Assembly (NCBI GenBank): GCA_000435615.1
Contig: FR881990.1
Coordinates: 1 to 22,297 of the forward strand
DNA: 22,297 bases
Source: Firmicutes bacterium CAG:238
Lineage (GTDB): Bacteria; Bacillota; Clostridia; Peptostreptococcales; Anaerovoracaceae
Reading direction: 5' to 3'
Both the position numbers and the translations under genes were made by a program. The notes beneath the pieces are model-generated. The model did no database searches. It was not told the origin of the DNA and saw nothing but the letters and a program-made list of their open reading frames with translations. Position 1 is the first letter of the stretch; every line of letters begins with the position of its first letter. Below, in pieces: positions 1 through 6,750 of the stretch.

Positions 1-10
1 CAGACCGTCT

Positions 11-823
11 CTAAAAATCATATTGCATCACTCCTTCCTGATTCGCTATCTCTTTATATTGATCTTCTTCCGCCGTTTCGACGGCTGTCGTAATAGCTGG
101 TTCGCATAGTGAAATCTCCTTTAGATTCTTCGGATCAACGATGACCTCAGATTCGTTTCGTCCAAGGAAAACAGCGAGGATATCTTCCTTCCGAATCTTT
201 GCACGGTATACCTTGCCTTTGCCCTTAAAACGCTTTGCAAACCACTCTGCGGTTTCCTGTTTCATCGTCCATGACATGGCAAAGATATTATCCTTGTTTT
301 TTTCGGTAACGCCGCGATAAATTTCAATTTCGTCCGGAAGCTCCGCAAGCTTTCGGCGCTCGTCAAGATTCATCAGATCCTCTGCGCTTGCCTTTTGAAA
401 CATTTCCACAAACTCCTTTTGGGATACATTCACATCTTGATTCGGGGCTTCTGTTTGAATCCAGCAAAGACCGAGAAGCTGTGCAAATTCCTTTTCCTCT
501 ATGTGAGGCTGCGCGTATTTCAGAAAGGCAAGTCGGTATGGCTTATTCAGCATGCAGCAGATCTGAAAGACCGACGCTGCCTGATCGATGCACTTATCCA
601 AGTACTTTCTCCATCGCATGCGGTTTTCCTCGGAACTTGTAATGTCCAGCATTTCCTGTCCGTTTTTTCCGGGCAGAAAAACGATGCCGCTGTTTGCGAA
701 TGGATGACTGATGATGAATGGCGCATACTCGGTATCGTGTATCTCGGTGCTCAGCAGCGCCTTCGCCACCAGCCGCACCCCTTCCATATCGGTGCCTGTC
801 TTTTGCTTTTCTTTTTCGTTCAT
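11..823 (-). CDS. ADP-ribosyltransferase-like protein (R-S-ExE signature)
   Basis: This 270-residue protein has no signal peptide or membrane segment, so it is probably cytoplasmic. Its last 100 residues carry the order of motifs expected of arginine-type mono-ADP-ribosyltransferases: an arginine in EIYRG (R170), a Ser-Trp-Thr strand (184-186) followed by a helix with EWFAKRF, and an ExE motif in RNESEVIVDP (E224, E226). In that family the arginine and serine hold NAD and the last glutamate is catalytic. The first 160 residues are helical and I do not recognise them; they may recognise the target. The ATG at 823 has the ribosome site AGGTGAG in front. It is the only leftward gene, divergent from the transfer genes. 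A role in defence, counter-defence or host modification is inference. The fold is assigned by motifs only and the target is unknown. Confidence 0.6.
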   Translation of the reverse strand: MNEKEKQKTGTDMEGVRLVAKALLSTEIHDTEYAPFIISHPFANSGIVFLPGKNGQEMLDITSSEENRMRWRKYLDKCIDQAASVFQICCMLNKPYRLAFLKYAQPHIEEKEFAQLLGLCWIQTEAPNQDVNVSQKEFVEMFQKASAEDLMNLDERRKLAELPDEIEIYRGVTEKNKDNIFAMSWTMKQETAEWFAKRFKGKGKVYRAKIRKEDILAVFLGRNESEVIVDPKNLKEISLCEPAITTAVETAEEDQYKEIANQEGVMQYDF

Positions 824-871
824 GTTCTCACCTGCTTTCTCTGTCGTTTGCTTGCTGCTCCATTTTTACAT

Positions 872-887
872 TTTTACATCTGTAAAA
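872..887. promoter_or_regulatory. Operator-like palindrome TTTTACA-TC-TGTAAAA
   Basis: Perfect 7-bp arms around a 2-bp centre. It lies just downstream of the predicted -10 box of the leftward promoter and upstream of the ADP-ribosyltransferase-like start, a usual place for a repressor site. A second ATTTTTACA copy is directly adjacent (862-870). The protein that would bind is unknown. Confidence 0.35.
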
Positions 888-910
888 TGGCATAAAAAAA
901 CAGATAAAAA

Positions 911-939
911 ATGTTACTTTTCTATCTGCTTCTTCTCAA
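911..939 (-). promoter_or_regulatory. Candidate sigma-A promoter for the leftward gene
   Basis: On the minus strand TTGAGA (934-939) and TAACAT (911-916) are separated by 17 bp. Transcription would begin near 904, about 80 bases before the start codon at 823. The boxes match the consensus moderately well and the spacing is ideal. The spacer overlaps a stem-loop (901-928). Confidence 0.4.
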
Positions 940-1081
940 AACTATTTACTTTTTTCGCTCGGTTTTCTTTGCGCTTTTCGCCCGTCCCGATTCCGGGGGG
1001 GGTTCAAATCTCAAAATTCGCAGAAAAAACCGTTTTGCATCCCTAAGTCGGTATATTCATTTACGCGGTAATTCGTTGTCA

Positions 1082-1115
1082 AAAAACGCTGAAACCCAGT
1101 CAACGACTGGGTTTC
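1082..1115 (-). terminator. Hairpin, possible leftward terminator
   Basis: GAAACCCAGT (1091-1100) and ACTGGGTTTC (1106-1115) form a perfect 10-bp stem with a 5-nt loop. Read leftward, a six-T run (1081-1086) follows after four bases, so it could stop antisense transcription before it reaches the leftward gene. Read rightward it ends at the start codon of the next gene and has no T run. An operator or a translation-controlling hairpin are alternatives. Confidence 0.4.
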
Positions 1116-1547
1116 ATGACCATGCATTCTAAATGGTCACTGTACTTGCATAAGCAGACCTTTCATGCGGCGGTAAAAAAGCAAGAGGAAAAAAACTACG
1201 AGCTGCTTGCCGCCTTGTATCTTTTAACAGCCGATGAGAAAGTCTGGAACTGCGCAAAGGATAAAGTCCGAAAGGGACAGATTTTCTTTGATGAAATCCG
1301 GCTTGGCAGCGTAAGCGAGGAAAGCTACTGCCTGTATGCGGCGGCAAAAGACATCTATCTTGGCACCGGAACCATCCGGCTGCGGGATCTTGGAAAACGA
1401 AACATGATGAATCAAACGGTGTATGCGCAGGTACTGACTGCAGTTTCCATCTGCAGATTCGGGCTTGCGGTTATCAGAATAGGAGAAACAAATGAGAAAA
1501 GACATCCAAAGGCTGCGCGAGCAGTATCCAAAGGGAAGCAGAGTTGA
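1116..1547 (+). CDS. Conserved-type small hypothetical protein, first gene of the operon
   Basis: A soluble helical protein of up to 143 residues that I cannot assign to a function. The body (residues 12-105) looks like a genuine folded domain: it is rich in Leu, Ala and Tyr and contains the stretches NYELLAALYLLTADEKVW and AAKDIYLGTGTIRLRDLG. The start is uncertain. ATG at 1116 or 1122 has no clear ribosome site and lies inside two inverted repeats, and the reading frame overlaps the next gene by 56 bases, which is unusually long. The last 20 residues are polar and basic and lie wholly in the overlap. It stands at the head of the accessory block of the element and the rest of the block follows in the same direction. 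Confidence 0.55.
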   Translation: MTMHSKWSLYLHKQTFHAAVKKQEEKNYELLAALYLLTADEKVWNCAKDKVRKGQIFFDEIRLGSVSEESYCLYAAAKDIYLGTGTIRLRDLGKRNMMNQTVYAQVLTAVSICRFGLAVIRIGETNEKRHPKAARAVSKGKQS

Positions 1548-1764
1548 ATTGTTAGAGTCCGTAACGGATCCGTATCATCCGCTGCCTGCGGGAAGCAAAG
1601 GCAGTGTATGGGCGGTAGATGATGCCGGGCAGCTCCATATAAACTGGGACGAGGGCGGAAGCCTTGCACTGATCTACGGAATTGACAGTTTTCGCAAAAT
1701 CGGAAGTGTCGAGGAATGCGAAGCGAAAGCCGTTATGGAAGAAGGACTATCTTTCGTGAAATAA
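1492..1764 (+). CDS. DUF4314 family protein
   Basis: A 90-residue protein that matches the DUF4314 pattern: REQYPKGSRVELLE near the N-terminus, a proline/glycine turn (PLPAGSKGSVWAVDD), and then a beta segment HINWDEGGSLALIYGIDSFR. The core looks like a small beta-barrel of the SH3-like kind. The function of the family is not known. It is frequent in conjugative elements of Clostridia, usually near the methyltransferase and antirestriction-type genes, as here. ATG 1492 is chosen because AGGAGA lies 6 bases before it. It starts inside the end of the previous gene, so translation may be coupled. The last 20 residues are acidic. Confidence 0.8.
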   Translation: MRKDIQRLREQYPKGSRVELLESVTDPYHPLPAGSKGSVWAVDDAGQLHINWDEGGSLALIYGIDSFRKIGSVEECEAKAVMEEGLSFVK

Positions 1765-1807
1765 AGAGTGGAGGTGACGATAAAAACAGAAACGCGGCAG
1801 ATGCCGT

Positions 1808-3085
1808 ATGAATATCAGATATTTTGATATGTTTGCAGGAATCGGGGGATTTCGCTCAGGTCTTACAAAGGCCGGCGGCTTTACTTGCATCGGATATTGT
1901 GAAAACGACAAATATGCGAAAAAAGCCTATGAGGCAATCTATGATACGGAAGGAGAAAATTTTTATGAAGATGCAAGAACGATACAGCCGGAAAATTTGC
2001 CGGATTTCGACCTTCTTTGCGGAGGATTCCCTTGTCAGGCTTTTTCAATCGCTGGAAAGCGGGGAGGATTTGGTGACAGCAGAGGGACCCTATTTTTTGA
2101 GATTGCAAGAATTGCTCGGGTTAAGCGACCTGCATTTTTGTGTCTTGAGAATGTTCCCGGAATCCTGTCGCATGACAAAGGCAGGACATTTCAGACCATC
2201 CTTGCTGCGCTTTCTGAGCTGGGGTACGATGTCGCATGGCAGGTGCTTAACAGCAAGGATTTCGGTGTCCCCCAAGCAAGAAAGAGAGTGTATCTTATCG
2301 GATATCTTAGAGAGCGATGTCCCGGCGAAATACTTTCTTTCCGAGACGCAAATGCGGCGGCTCCTGTGCAGCTCGTCGGCGGATGCGAAGGAAACCGCAT
2401 CTATGCAGACAGCGGAACCGGGATTACCCTCACAAGCGGCGCCGGAGGATTCGGGGGAAAAACCGGACTCTACCAGATAGCCTTGCCGATCAAAGTCGCG
2501 ACAAAAGAAGGTTTTCAAGAGGCTTATCCCGGTGACAGCATCGACCTGGCCTATCCGAATCTCAACACACGGCGCGGCAGAGTCGGCAGGCAGATCGCCC
2601 ACACCGTCCTGCCAAGCGCTGCGCAAGGGTGCTTTTTCATCGACCTAAATGAGGATGCGAAGCTTACCGAGCATGCAAGATGCATCACCACAAGGCAGGA
2701 CAATGCATTCAGTCATCATAAGGCAGAAAAGTCCGGCATCTTTGTGGAAAGCCGAGCACCGTGCGCCGTAATCAGTCCCGCAAAGGAAAAGACGCGGCAA
2801 AACGGACGACGAATCAAAGAACCGAATGAGCCGATGTTTACGCTGACCGTTACCGACCGGCATGGGATCCTTCATCATGGGCGCGTGCGGAAATTAACAC
2901 CGCTGGAGTGCTGGCGGCTGCAGGGCTTTACCGACGAGCAGTATGAAAAGGCAAAGAATGCAGGCATTCCCGAAAGCCAGTTATATAAGCTGGCGGGAAA
3001 TGCCGTCAGTGTTCCGGTCATTACGGCGCTCGGCGAAAAGATAAAAAGGCTTTATGAAGAAATGGAAAGTGAGGGATTGAGTTGA
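1808..3085 (+). CDS. DNA (cytosine-5) methyltransferase, orphan
   Basis: A complete 425-residue C5 methyltransferase. Motif I for S-adenosylmethionine binding is FDMFAGIGGF (6-15). Motif IV with the catalytic cysteine is GGFPCQAFS (C76). Motif VI is ENV (114-116) and motif VIII is QARKRVYLIG (156-165). The variable target-recognition part covers roughly 175-355, and motifs IX and X near the C-terminus are LTPLECWRLQGF and LAGNAVSVPV. No restriction endonuclease lies next to it, so it is probably a solitary enzyme that marks the element against host restriction; that role is inference. The recognition sequence cannot be read from the protein. Its stop codon overlaps the TTG start of the next gene, which suggests translational coupling. 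Confidence 0.93.
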   Translation: MNIRYFDMFAGIGGFRSGLTKAGGFTCIGYCENDKYAKKAYEAIYDTEGENFYEDARTIQPENLPDFDLLCGGFPCQAFSIAGKRGGFGDSRGTLFFEIARIARVKRPAFLCLENVPGILSHDKGRTFQTILAALSELGYDVAWQVLNSKDFGVPQARKRVYLIGYLRERCPGEILSFRDANAAAPVQLVGGCEGNRIYADSGTGITLTSGAGGFGGKTGLYQIALPIKVATKEGFQEAYPGDSIDLAYPNLNTRRGRVGRQIAHTVLPSAAQGCFFIDLNEDAKLTEHARCITTRQDNAFSHHKAEKSGIFVESRAPCAVISPAKEKTRQNGRRIKEPNEPMFTLTVTDRHGILHHGRVRKLTPLECWRLQGFTDEQYEKAKNAGIPESQLYKLAGNAVSVPVITALGEKIKRLYEEMESEGLS

Positions 3086-3489
3086 GAACGGAAGAGGAAA
3101 GAACTTTGCAGCAGGAAGAAAATCTGCTCGCTGTGGTGTTTGTCGAGCCGCATAAAAAGCCGGTGGTCAGAAAACTCCGAAATGAATACGAAGATATCAG
3201 CCATGCCGTCGGCGGCTTGATTGAACACATCTATCAAGAGGATGGAACAATCCTTGTGGCCAACGAGGAAAGTAAGCTTCTTGGCATGGATGGGAATCGG
3301 CGTCTAAACGACGGAAAAAGCATCCTCGCAGGCCCGTTCTTTGTAGTCGGAGATGACGGTGAGGATTACCGCTCGCTGACCGAAGAAGAAATCAAACGGT
3401 ACATGGAGCGCTTTGATGAGATCGAGGAAATCACACCGGAAGAGGTCGCAGGCGATATGTGGATGACGGTCACGACCTTTTCGTGGTAA
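3082..3489 (+). CDS. DUF3846 domain protein
   Basis: A 135-residue protein with the DUF3846 pattern: a first strand VVFVEPHKKPVVRKL, then a helix and the segment VGGLIEHIYQEDGTILVANEE, LLGMDGNRRL and ILAGPFFVVGDD. The C-terminal 40 residues are acidic (EEEIKRYMERFDEIEE). The function of the family is unknown; members are common in phages and conjugative elements and often sit next to methyltransferase or antirestriction genes. The TTG start at 3082 overlaps the preceding TGA (TTGA), and GAGGG is located 8 bases upstream, so the start is well supported although the codon is rare. It lies between the two DNA methyltransferase genes of this block. Confidence 0.75.
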   Translation: MRTEEERTLQQEENLLAVVFVEPHKKPVVRKLRNEYEDISHAVGGLIEHIYQEDGTILVANEESKLLGMDGNRRLNDGKSILAGPFFVVGDDGEDYRSLTEEEIKRYMERFDEIEEITPEEVAGDMWMTVTTFSW

Positions 3490-3537
3490 GGGGAAGGGGG
3501 AAAACGAAAACGAAAAAAATAGAAATCCGCGATTCCT

Positions 3538-4491
3538 ATGAAATCACCGATCAGCTGGATGGGCAACAAAAGCAGCATCCTGAAAATTCTGTACGCGCTC
3601 TTTCCGTCTGAATACGAGCGCTACATCGAGCCGTTTGGCGGCTCCGGTGCGGTGCTGCTTGGAAAAGAAAGGCCGGACCGCTTTGAGGTCTTTAATGATT
3701 TTAACGGAAACCTTGTGAATCTGTACCGCTGCATGCGGGATCGCCCGCTGGCGTTCATCCGGGAGCTTGGCTTTCTGACGCTGAATGCGCGGGAAGATTT
3801 TCACGAGCTGCGAAAGTTCCTGCAAAAAGAGGAAAGGGAAAACGCTTTTGCAGACGAGGAAAGAGGGTTGACGCAGATTCTTCTTCCGGATATCACCGAG
3901 GAAGAACGAAGGCTGCTTCTAACGGAAAGAACAGGCGACTACGACCTAAAACGGGCGGCAGCTTACCTGAAGCTTCTTCGCTACAGCTACTGCAGCGGGG
4001 GCAAAAGTTTTGCAGGGGTGCCGTTTTCGATTCGGAGTCTGTTTGGCATTGTAGAGGACTTTGCAAAGCGGATGGACCGGGTGGTGATTGAAAATCAGGA
4101 TTTTGCGGTTCTGATTCGTCACTATGACAGGGAGAACGCGTTTGTTTACTGCGACCCGCCGTACTACACCAGCGAATATGTCTATGATGTTGCCTTTCAA
4201 AAAGAGGATCATGTCAGGCTTTCTGAGACTCTCAAAACCATGCAGGGAAAATTCCTGCTATCATATAACGACTGTCCGGAAATTCGCGCGCTGTATAAGG
4301 ACTGCAACATTTTCGCATTCAGCCGGGTGCATTCGATGGCGCAGCGCTACGAGGCGGGCAAGGAGTTTGGTGAGATTCTGATCGCAAACTATGATTTCTT
4401 TGAGCGGGAGCGGAGAAGGCCGCAGCAGGTGAGCCTGTTTGATGATAATTTGGATGAAGAAAAACAATTAAGGGAGAGGATTTTAAGATGA
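3538..4491 (+). CDS. DNA adenine-N6 methyltransferase, D12 class (Dam-like)
   Basis: A 317-residue enzyme of the D12 (alpha-type) adenine methyltransferases. The N-terminal ISWMGNKSS (5-13) and EPFGGSGAV (31-39, motif I) bind S-adenosylmethionine, and the catalytic motif IV is DPPY (206-209). Between them is a helical target-recognition region with an insert of charged residues (about 95-135). No endonuclease partner is adjacent, so this is an orphan methylase like its C5 neighbour. The start is not certain: an in-frame stop at 3520 rules out longer forms, and ATG 3538 lacks a clear ribosome site, the nearest G-rich stretch being 40 bases upstream. The stop overlaps the next start (ATGA at 4488), so the two are probably translated together. 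Methylation target unknown. Confidence 0.92.
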   Translation: MKSPISWMGNKSSILKILYALFPSEYERYIEPFGGSGAVLLGKERPDRFEVFNDFNGNLVNLYRCMRDRPLAFIRELGFLTLNAREDFHELRKFLQKEERENAFADEERGLTQILLPDITEEERRLLLTERTGDYDLKRAAAYLKLLRYSYCSGGKSFAGVPFSIRSLFGIVEDFAKRMDRVVIENQDFAVLIRHYDRENAFVYCDPPYYTSEYVYDVAFQKEDHVRLSETLKTMQGKFLLSYNDCPEIRALYKDCNIFAFSRVHSMAQRYEAGKEFGEILIANYDFFERERRRPQQVSLFDDNLDEEKQLRERILR

Positions 4492-4721
4492 GAAAAAAAG
4501 AAGAAACAATGGAAGTTGTGATGCTGTGCGTGCCCACGGAAATGCTAAGGGAAGCAGGCATTCGGGAGGGGGCTGTGCTGGAGATGTATGTCGAGGAAAA
4601 CGCCATCATCCTCCGAAGCGGAAATGACTTTGCGGATTTTGTCTGTGACAAAGACTGCACGGGCTGTCCGCTTTCCGGCAGCAGCTGTGAAAACAAAGAA
4701 ACGATGGAAAGGGGTGCGTAA
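4488..4721 (+). CDS. AbrB/SpoVT-like small regulator with a C-terminal Cys cluster
   Basis: A 77-residue protein. Residues 8-43 fit a swapped-hairpin AbrB/MazE/SpoVT domain: VPTEMLREAGIREGAVLEMY followed by VEENAIILR, the usual pattern of a beta strand, a helix with G-x-x-x-G, and two strands. The tail has four cysteines, C53, C57, C60 and C67, in the form CDKDCTGCP then SSC, which could bind zinc or an iron-sulphur cluster. AbrB-like proteins are dimeric DNA-binding proteins, either global regulators or antitoxins. No toxin gene follows directly, so a regulator is more likely. The gene overlaps the adenine methyltransferase by 4 bases (ATGA) and so belongs to the same operon. Metal binding is inferred from the spacing only. 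Confidence 0.7.
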   Translation: MRKKEETMEVVMLCVPTEMLREAGIREGAVLEMYVEENAIILRSGNDFADFVCDKDCTGCPLSGSSCENKETMERGA

Positions 4722-4762
4722 AGCAGTGTGCAAGAAACCAAACGAAAAGGATGGCGGCGCAC

Positions 4763-5113
4763 ATGAAAAAGAAGATTTATCTATCGGCACCGCTTTCAAA
4801 AGGAAACCTAAAAAATCACCTAAGCCGCTTTCTGCGCTATGCAGGCTATACGATGAAAGAGGGCGCACTTCCGGTCGCAGTCCATTTTTATGTGTTTGGA
4901 GAAACGGATGATCTGCAGGCGGACAGCGCTGCAAAGATCTCCTTCGAAGAGCACTTCAGCCTAATCTGGTTCTGCGATGAAATGTGGGTGTTCGGGCCGG
5001 TCATCACCAAAGAGATGGAGCGGGAGATTGAGTTTTGCGAAAACCTCGGTATGAAGGTCCGATATATTACAGAAAAAGAAGTCACAAAGAAGATAGGGGA
5101 GAAAAAATCATGA
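4763..5113 (+). CDS. Nucleoside 2-deoxyribosyltransferase-like (DUF4406-type) protein
   Basis: About 116 residues. The layout is that of small Rossmann-like proteins related to nucleoside 2-deoxyribosyltransferases: a first strand IYLSAPL, a helix LSRFLRYAGYTMKEG, a segment PVAVHFYVF, then the acidic segment FCDEMWVFG followed by a helix EMEREIEFCENLGMKVRYI. In the family such residues bind the nucleotide-sugar, but the reaction of this branch is not known. I choose ATG 4763 and not 4751, because AAAAGG runs directly into 4751 while it sits at a workable distance from 4763. The end overlaps the next start by 4 bases (ATGA). It might act on nucleotides during DNA transfer or in defence; this is speculation. 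Confidence 0.6.
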   Translation: MKKKIYLSAPLSKGNLKNHLSRFLRYAGYTMKEGALPVAVHFYVFGETDDLQADSAAKISFEEHFSLIWFCDEMWVFGPVITKEMEREIEFCENLGMKVRYITEKEVTKKIGEKKS

Positions 5114-5436
5114 AGAAAAAACGAATGCTGATCCTGCTGATCTTGCTGGTGCTGCTGTTTTGCTTTGCGGAAACCGCCTATGCAGCAGGCGATGTGTCAT
5201 CTGCCATCCAGCAGACATGGAAAGCCGCGCAGACGCAGGTAAAGGCCGTTGTGGATAAGGTAGTGTTTCCGGTCATTGACATGATCCTTGCGGTACTGTT
5301 TTTTGTTAAACTCGGTACTGCATATTTTGACTATCGCAAACACGGTCAGTTTGAATTTACGGCACCCTGCATTCTGTTTGCGTGCCTGCTCTTTACCCTT
5401 ACCGCACCGCTATATATCTGGAGTATTCTCGGGTAA
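5110..5436 (+). CDS. DUF3852 protein, VirB2-like pilin candidate
   Basis: A 108-residue exported membrane protein. It has a clear signal sequence (basic start, hydrophobic run 6-20, probable cleavage near AYAA at 23-26), a short soluble helix (30-50) with SAIQQTWKAAQTQVKAVVDK, and two hydrophobic helices (about 53-70 and 85-106) joined by a basic loop YRKHGQ. This two-helix plan and its place as first gene of the channel module fit the VirB2-type pilin or channel subunit; I match it to DUF3852 from its sequence pattern. ATG 5110 overlaps the previous stop (ATGA) and has AGGGGAG upstream. A longer frame open to 5035 would hide the signal sequence and is unlikely. That it forms a pilus is not shown. 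Confidence 0.75.
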   Translation: MKKKRMLILLILLVLLFCFAETAYAAGDVSSAIQQTWKAAQTQVKAVVDKVVFPVIDMILAVLFFVKLGTAYFDYRKHGQFEFTAPCILFACLLFTLTAPLYIWSILG

Positions 5437-5512
5437 TTCAAATCTTCCAGTAGACTTTCCTAACAAAATACGGTATCCTGTGCCTGAGAAAAAAAGAGAA
5501 AGGAAGACGGCC

Positions 5513-5785
5513 ATGAATACCATGAAAAGAATTTTCAGCGAGGAAAGCCTGACCTGCGTGCCAAAAAGCAGGGCATACAAAAAGGCGCTCGCTGCGCTCA
5601 GTGATGCCGCGCAGGATATCTCCGCGCTCTTTGCGGGAAGCGATGCAAACAGGCTCTTTGAGCGCTATCAGGATGCAAGCGCCGAGGTGCAGGAGCTGAT
5701 CTGCACGGAAGCCTTTCGGCAGGGCTTTCATCTCGGCCGGGAGCTGCAGGAGGAAATATCAGAATGGGAACGGGACTGCGAGTAG
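5513..5785 (+). CDS. Small helical protein (DUF6809-like)
   Basis: A 90-residue, mostly helical, acidic soluble protein. The segment about 60-82 (ELICTEAFRQGFHLGRELQEE) has the FRxGFxLG pattern that I associate with DUF6809-type proteins of Clostridia, but the match is weak. The function is unknown. ATG 5513 is chosen because AGGAAG precedes it closely; the frame is open further upstream to 5288 but that part is the shadow of the previous gene. It lies between the VirB2-like and VirB6-like genes, with a hairpin just after it, so its level may differ from that of its neighbours. The 76-bp gap before it holds nothing recognisable. Confidence 0.6.
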   Translation: MNTMKRIFSEESLTCVPKSRAYKKALAALSDAAQDISALFAGSDANRLFERYQDASAEVQELICTEAFRQGFHLGRELQEEISEWERDCE

Positions 5786-5803
5786 GCAGTCTTTTTGTAT
5801 GCG

Positions 5804-5828
5804 GAAAAAGAGGAAGCCCCTCTTTTTC
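5804..5828 (+). terminator. Hairpin with T-rich 3' arm, partial terminator within the operon
   Basis: GAAAAAGAGG (5804-5813) and CCTCTTTTTC (5819-5828) form a 10-bp stem with a 5-nt loop. The T run lies inside the 3' arm and not after it, so termination is probably partial. It would set the transfer-channel genes after 5863 at a lower level than the genes before it. Confidence 0.4.
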
Positions 5829-5862
5829 TGTTGAAAGATAAAAAAGGAAAAGGAGAGAGCAG

Positions 5863-6735
5863 ATGTTTGAATGGATCGGGGATCAGATTGGGAAAATCAT
5901 TTGGAACAATCTGCTGATGTGGCTGTATGAGACCATCTATCAGGCAGCTGCAGATTTTTTTGCGATGATGGGAAATATGGGGGCAGAAATTTTTGACCTC
6001 TCGTGGGTCGCGGCGGTGGTGCAGCTTTTCAGTCTCTTTGGCTGGGCGCTCTTTGGCATCGGGATGGTGACGGCTGTGTTTGATGCGGCCATCGAATACC
6101 AGAACGGACGCGGCAATTTAAACATGACAGCCCTGAATGTGCTGAAGGGATTTTTTGCGGCAAGCCTGATAGGGATACTTCCGATTGAGCTTTACCGTTT
6201 TTCCATCTCGCTGCAAAACACACTATCGGGGGAGCTTCTTGGAATTTTTACCGCGGACGGAAGCGGCGGCTTTTCGGGAAAAGTCGTGCAGACCCTATCG
6301 GGAAACTTCCTGATCGAGGATCTCACAGAAGTGACCCTGCTTGCGGTACTGATTTTAATTGCCTTTGCCTATGCGATCACAAAGGTGTTTTTTCAAAATA
6401 TCAAGCGCGGGGGCATCCTGCTTGTGCAGATTGCGGTCGGCTCGATGTATCTATTCAGTGTGCCGCGCGGGTATACCGATGGCTTTATTCAGTGGACCAA
6501 GCAGGTGATCGCGCTGTGTCTGACGGCGTTTCTTCAGACCACGCTTTTGATGCTGGGGCTGATGACCTTTCCTGGGAATAAGATCATCGGCATCGGCATT
6601 ATGCTTGCCGCAGGCGAAGTGCCGCGCATTGCCGGGCAGTTTGGAATGGATACCTCGGCGAAGATGAATCTGATGAGCGCAGCACACAGCGCGCAAAGCG
6701 CCATTTATCTAACGCGCCTATTTGCAAGACCATAA
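5863..6735 (+). CDS. VirB6/TrbL-like polytopic channel protein
   Basis: A 290-residue membrane protein with about six hydrophobic segments (about 47-72, 94-112, 157-177, 184-200, 214-235, 239-250). After the last is an amphipathic tail (SAKMNLMSAAHSAQSAIYLTRL). The number and spacing of the helices, a glycine-rich extracellular loop (131-140), and the position before VirB3- and VirB4-like genes identify it as the inner-membrane channel component of the conjugation machine. It has no enzyme motif. ATG 5863 is preceded by AAGGAGAG. It is shorter than proteobacterial VirB6/TrbL but of the size usual for Tn1549-like elements. The identity rests on topology and context; direct similarity to VirB6 is not visible by eye. 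Confidence 0.75.
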   Translation: MFEWIGDQIGKIIWNNLLMWLYETIYQAAADFFAMMGNMGAEIFDLSWVAAVVQLFSLFGWALFGIGMVTAVFDAAIEYQNGRGNLNMTALNVLKGFFAASLIGILPIELYRFSISLQNTLSGELLGIFTADGSGGFSGKVVQTLSGNFLIEDLTEVTLLAVLILIAFAYAITKVFFQNIKRGGILLVQIAVGSMYLFSVPRGYTDGFIQWTKQVIALCLTAFLQTTLLMLGLMTFPGNKIIGIGIMLAAGEVPRIAGQFGMDTSAKMNLMSAAHSAQSAIYLTRLFARP

Positions 6736-6750
6736 CGAAAGGAAAAACGA

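Larger units (their letters stand above)
824..1115. other. Noncoding region with several dyads between divergent genes
   Basis: I see no convincing gene here. It holds a leftward promoter candidate (911-939), a palindrome (872-887), a stem-loop from pairing of 901-911 with 918-928 (CAGATA/TATCTG core), a run of eight G at about 995-1002, a short TTAC-GCG-GTAA dyad (1061-1071) and a perfect 10-bp hairpin (1091-1115). I could not find a good rightward sigma-A promoter for the operon that starts at 1116. An element boundary or a second regulatory or transfer site is possible, but no direct repeat shows this. Confidence 0.5.

Noticed and set aside
995..1012. tRNA-like T-loop GGTTCAAATC after a G run
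   Set aside because: The flanking bases do not form a T-stem, and no acceptor stem or anticodon arm can be drawn.
1824..2626. Long frames in other phases within the cytosine methyltransferase gene (1824-2480 plus, 2090-2626 minus)
   Set aside because: The methyltransferase motifs lie in the other frame, and these frames have no start signals of their own.
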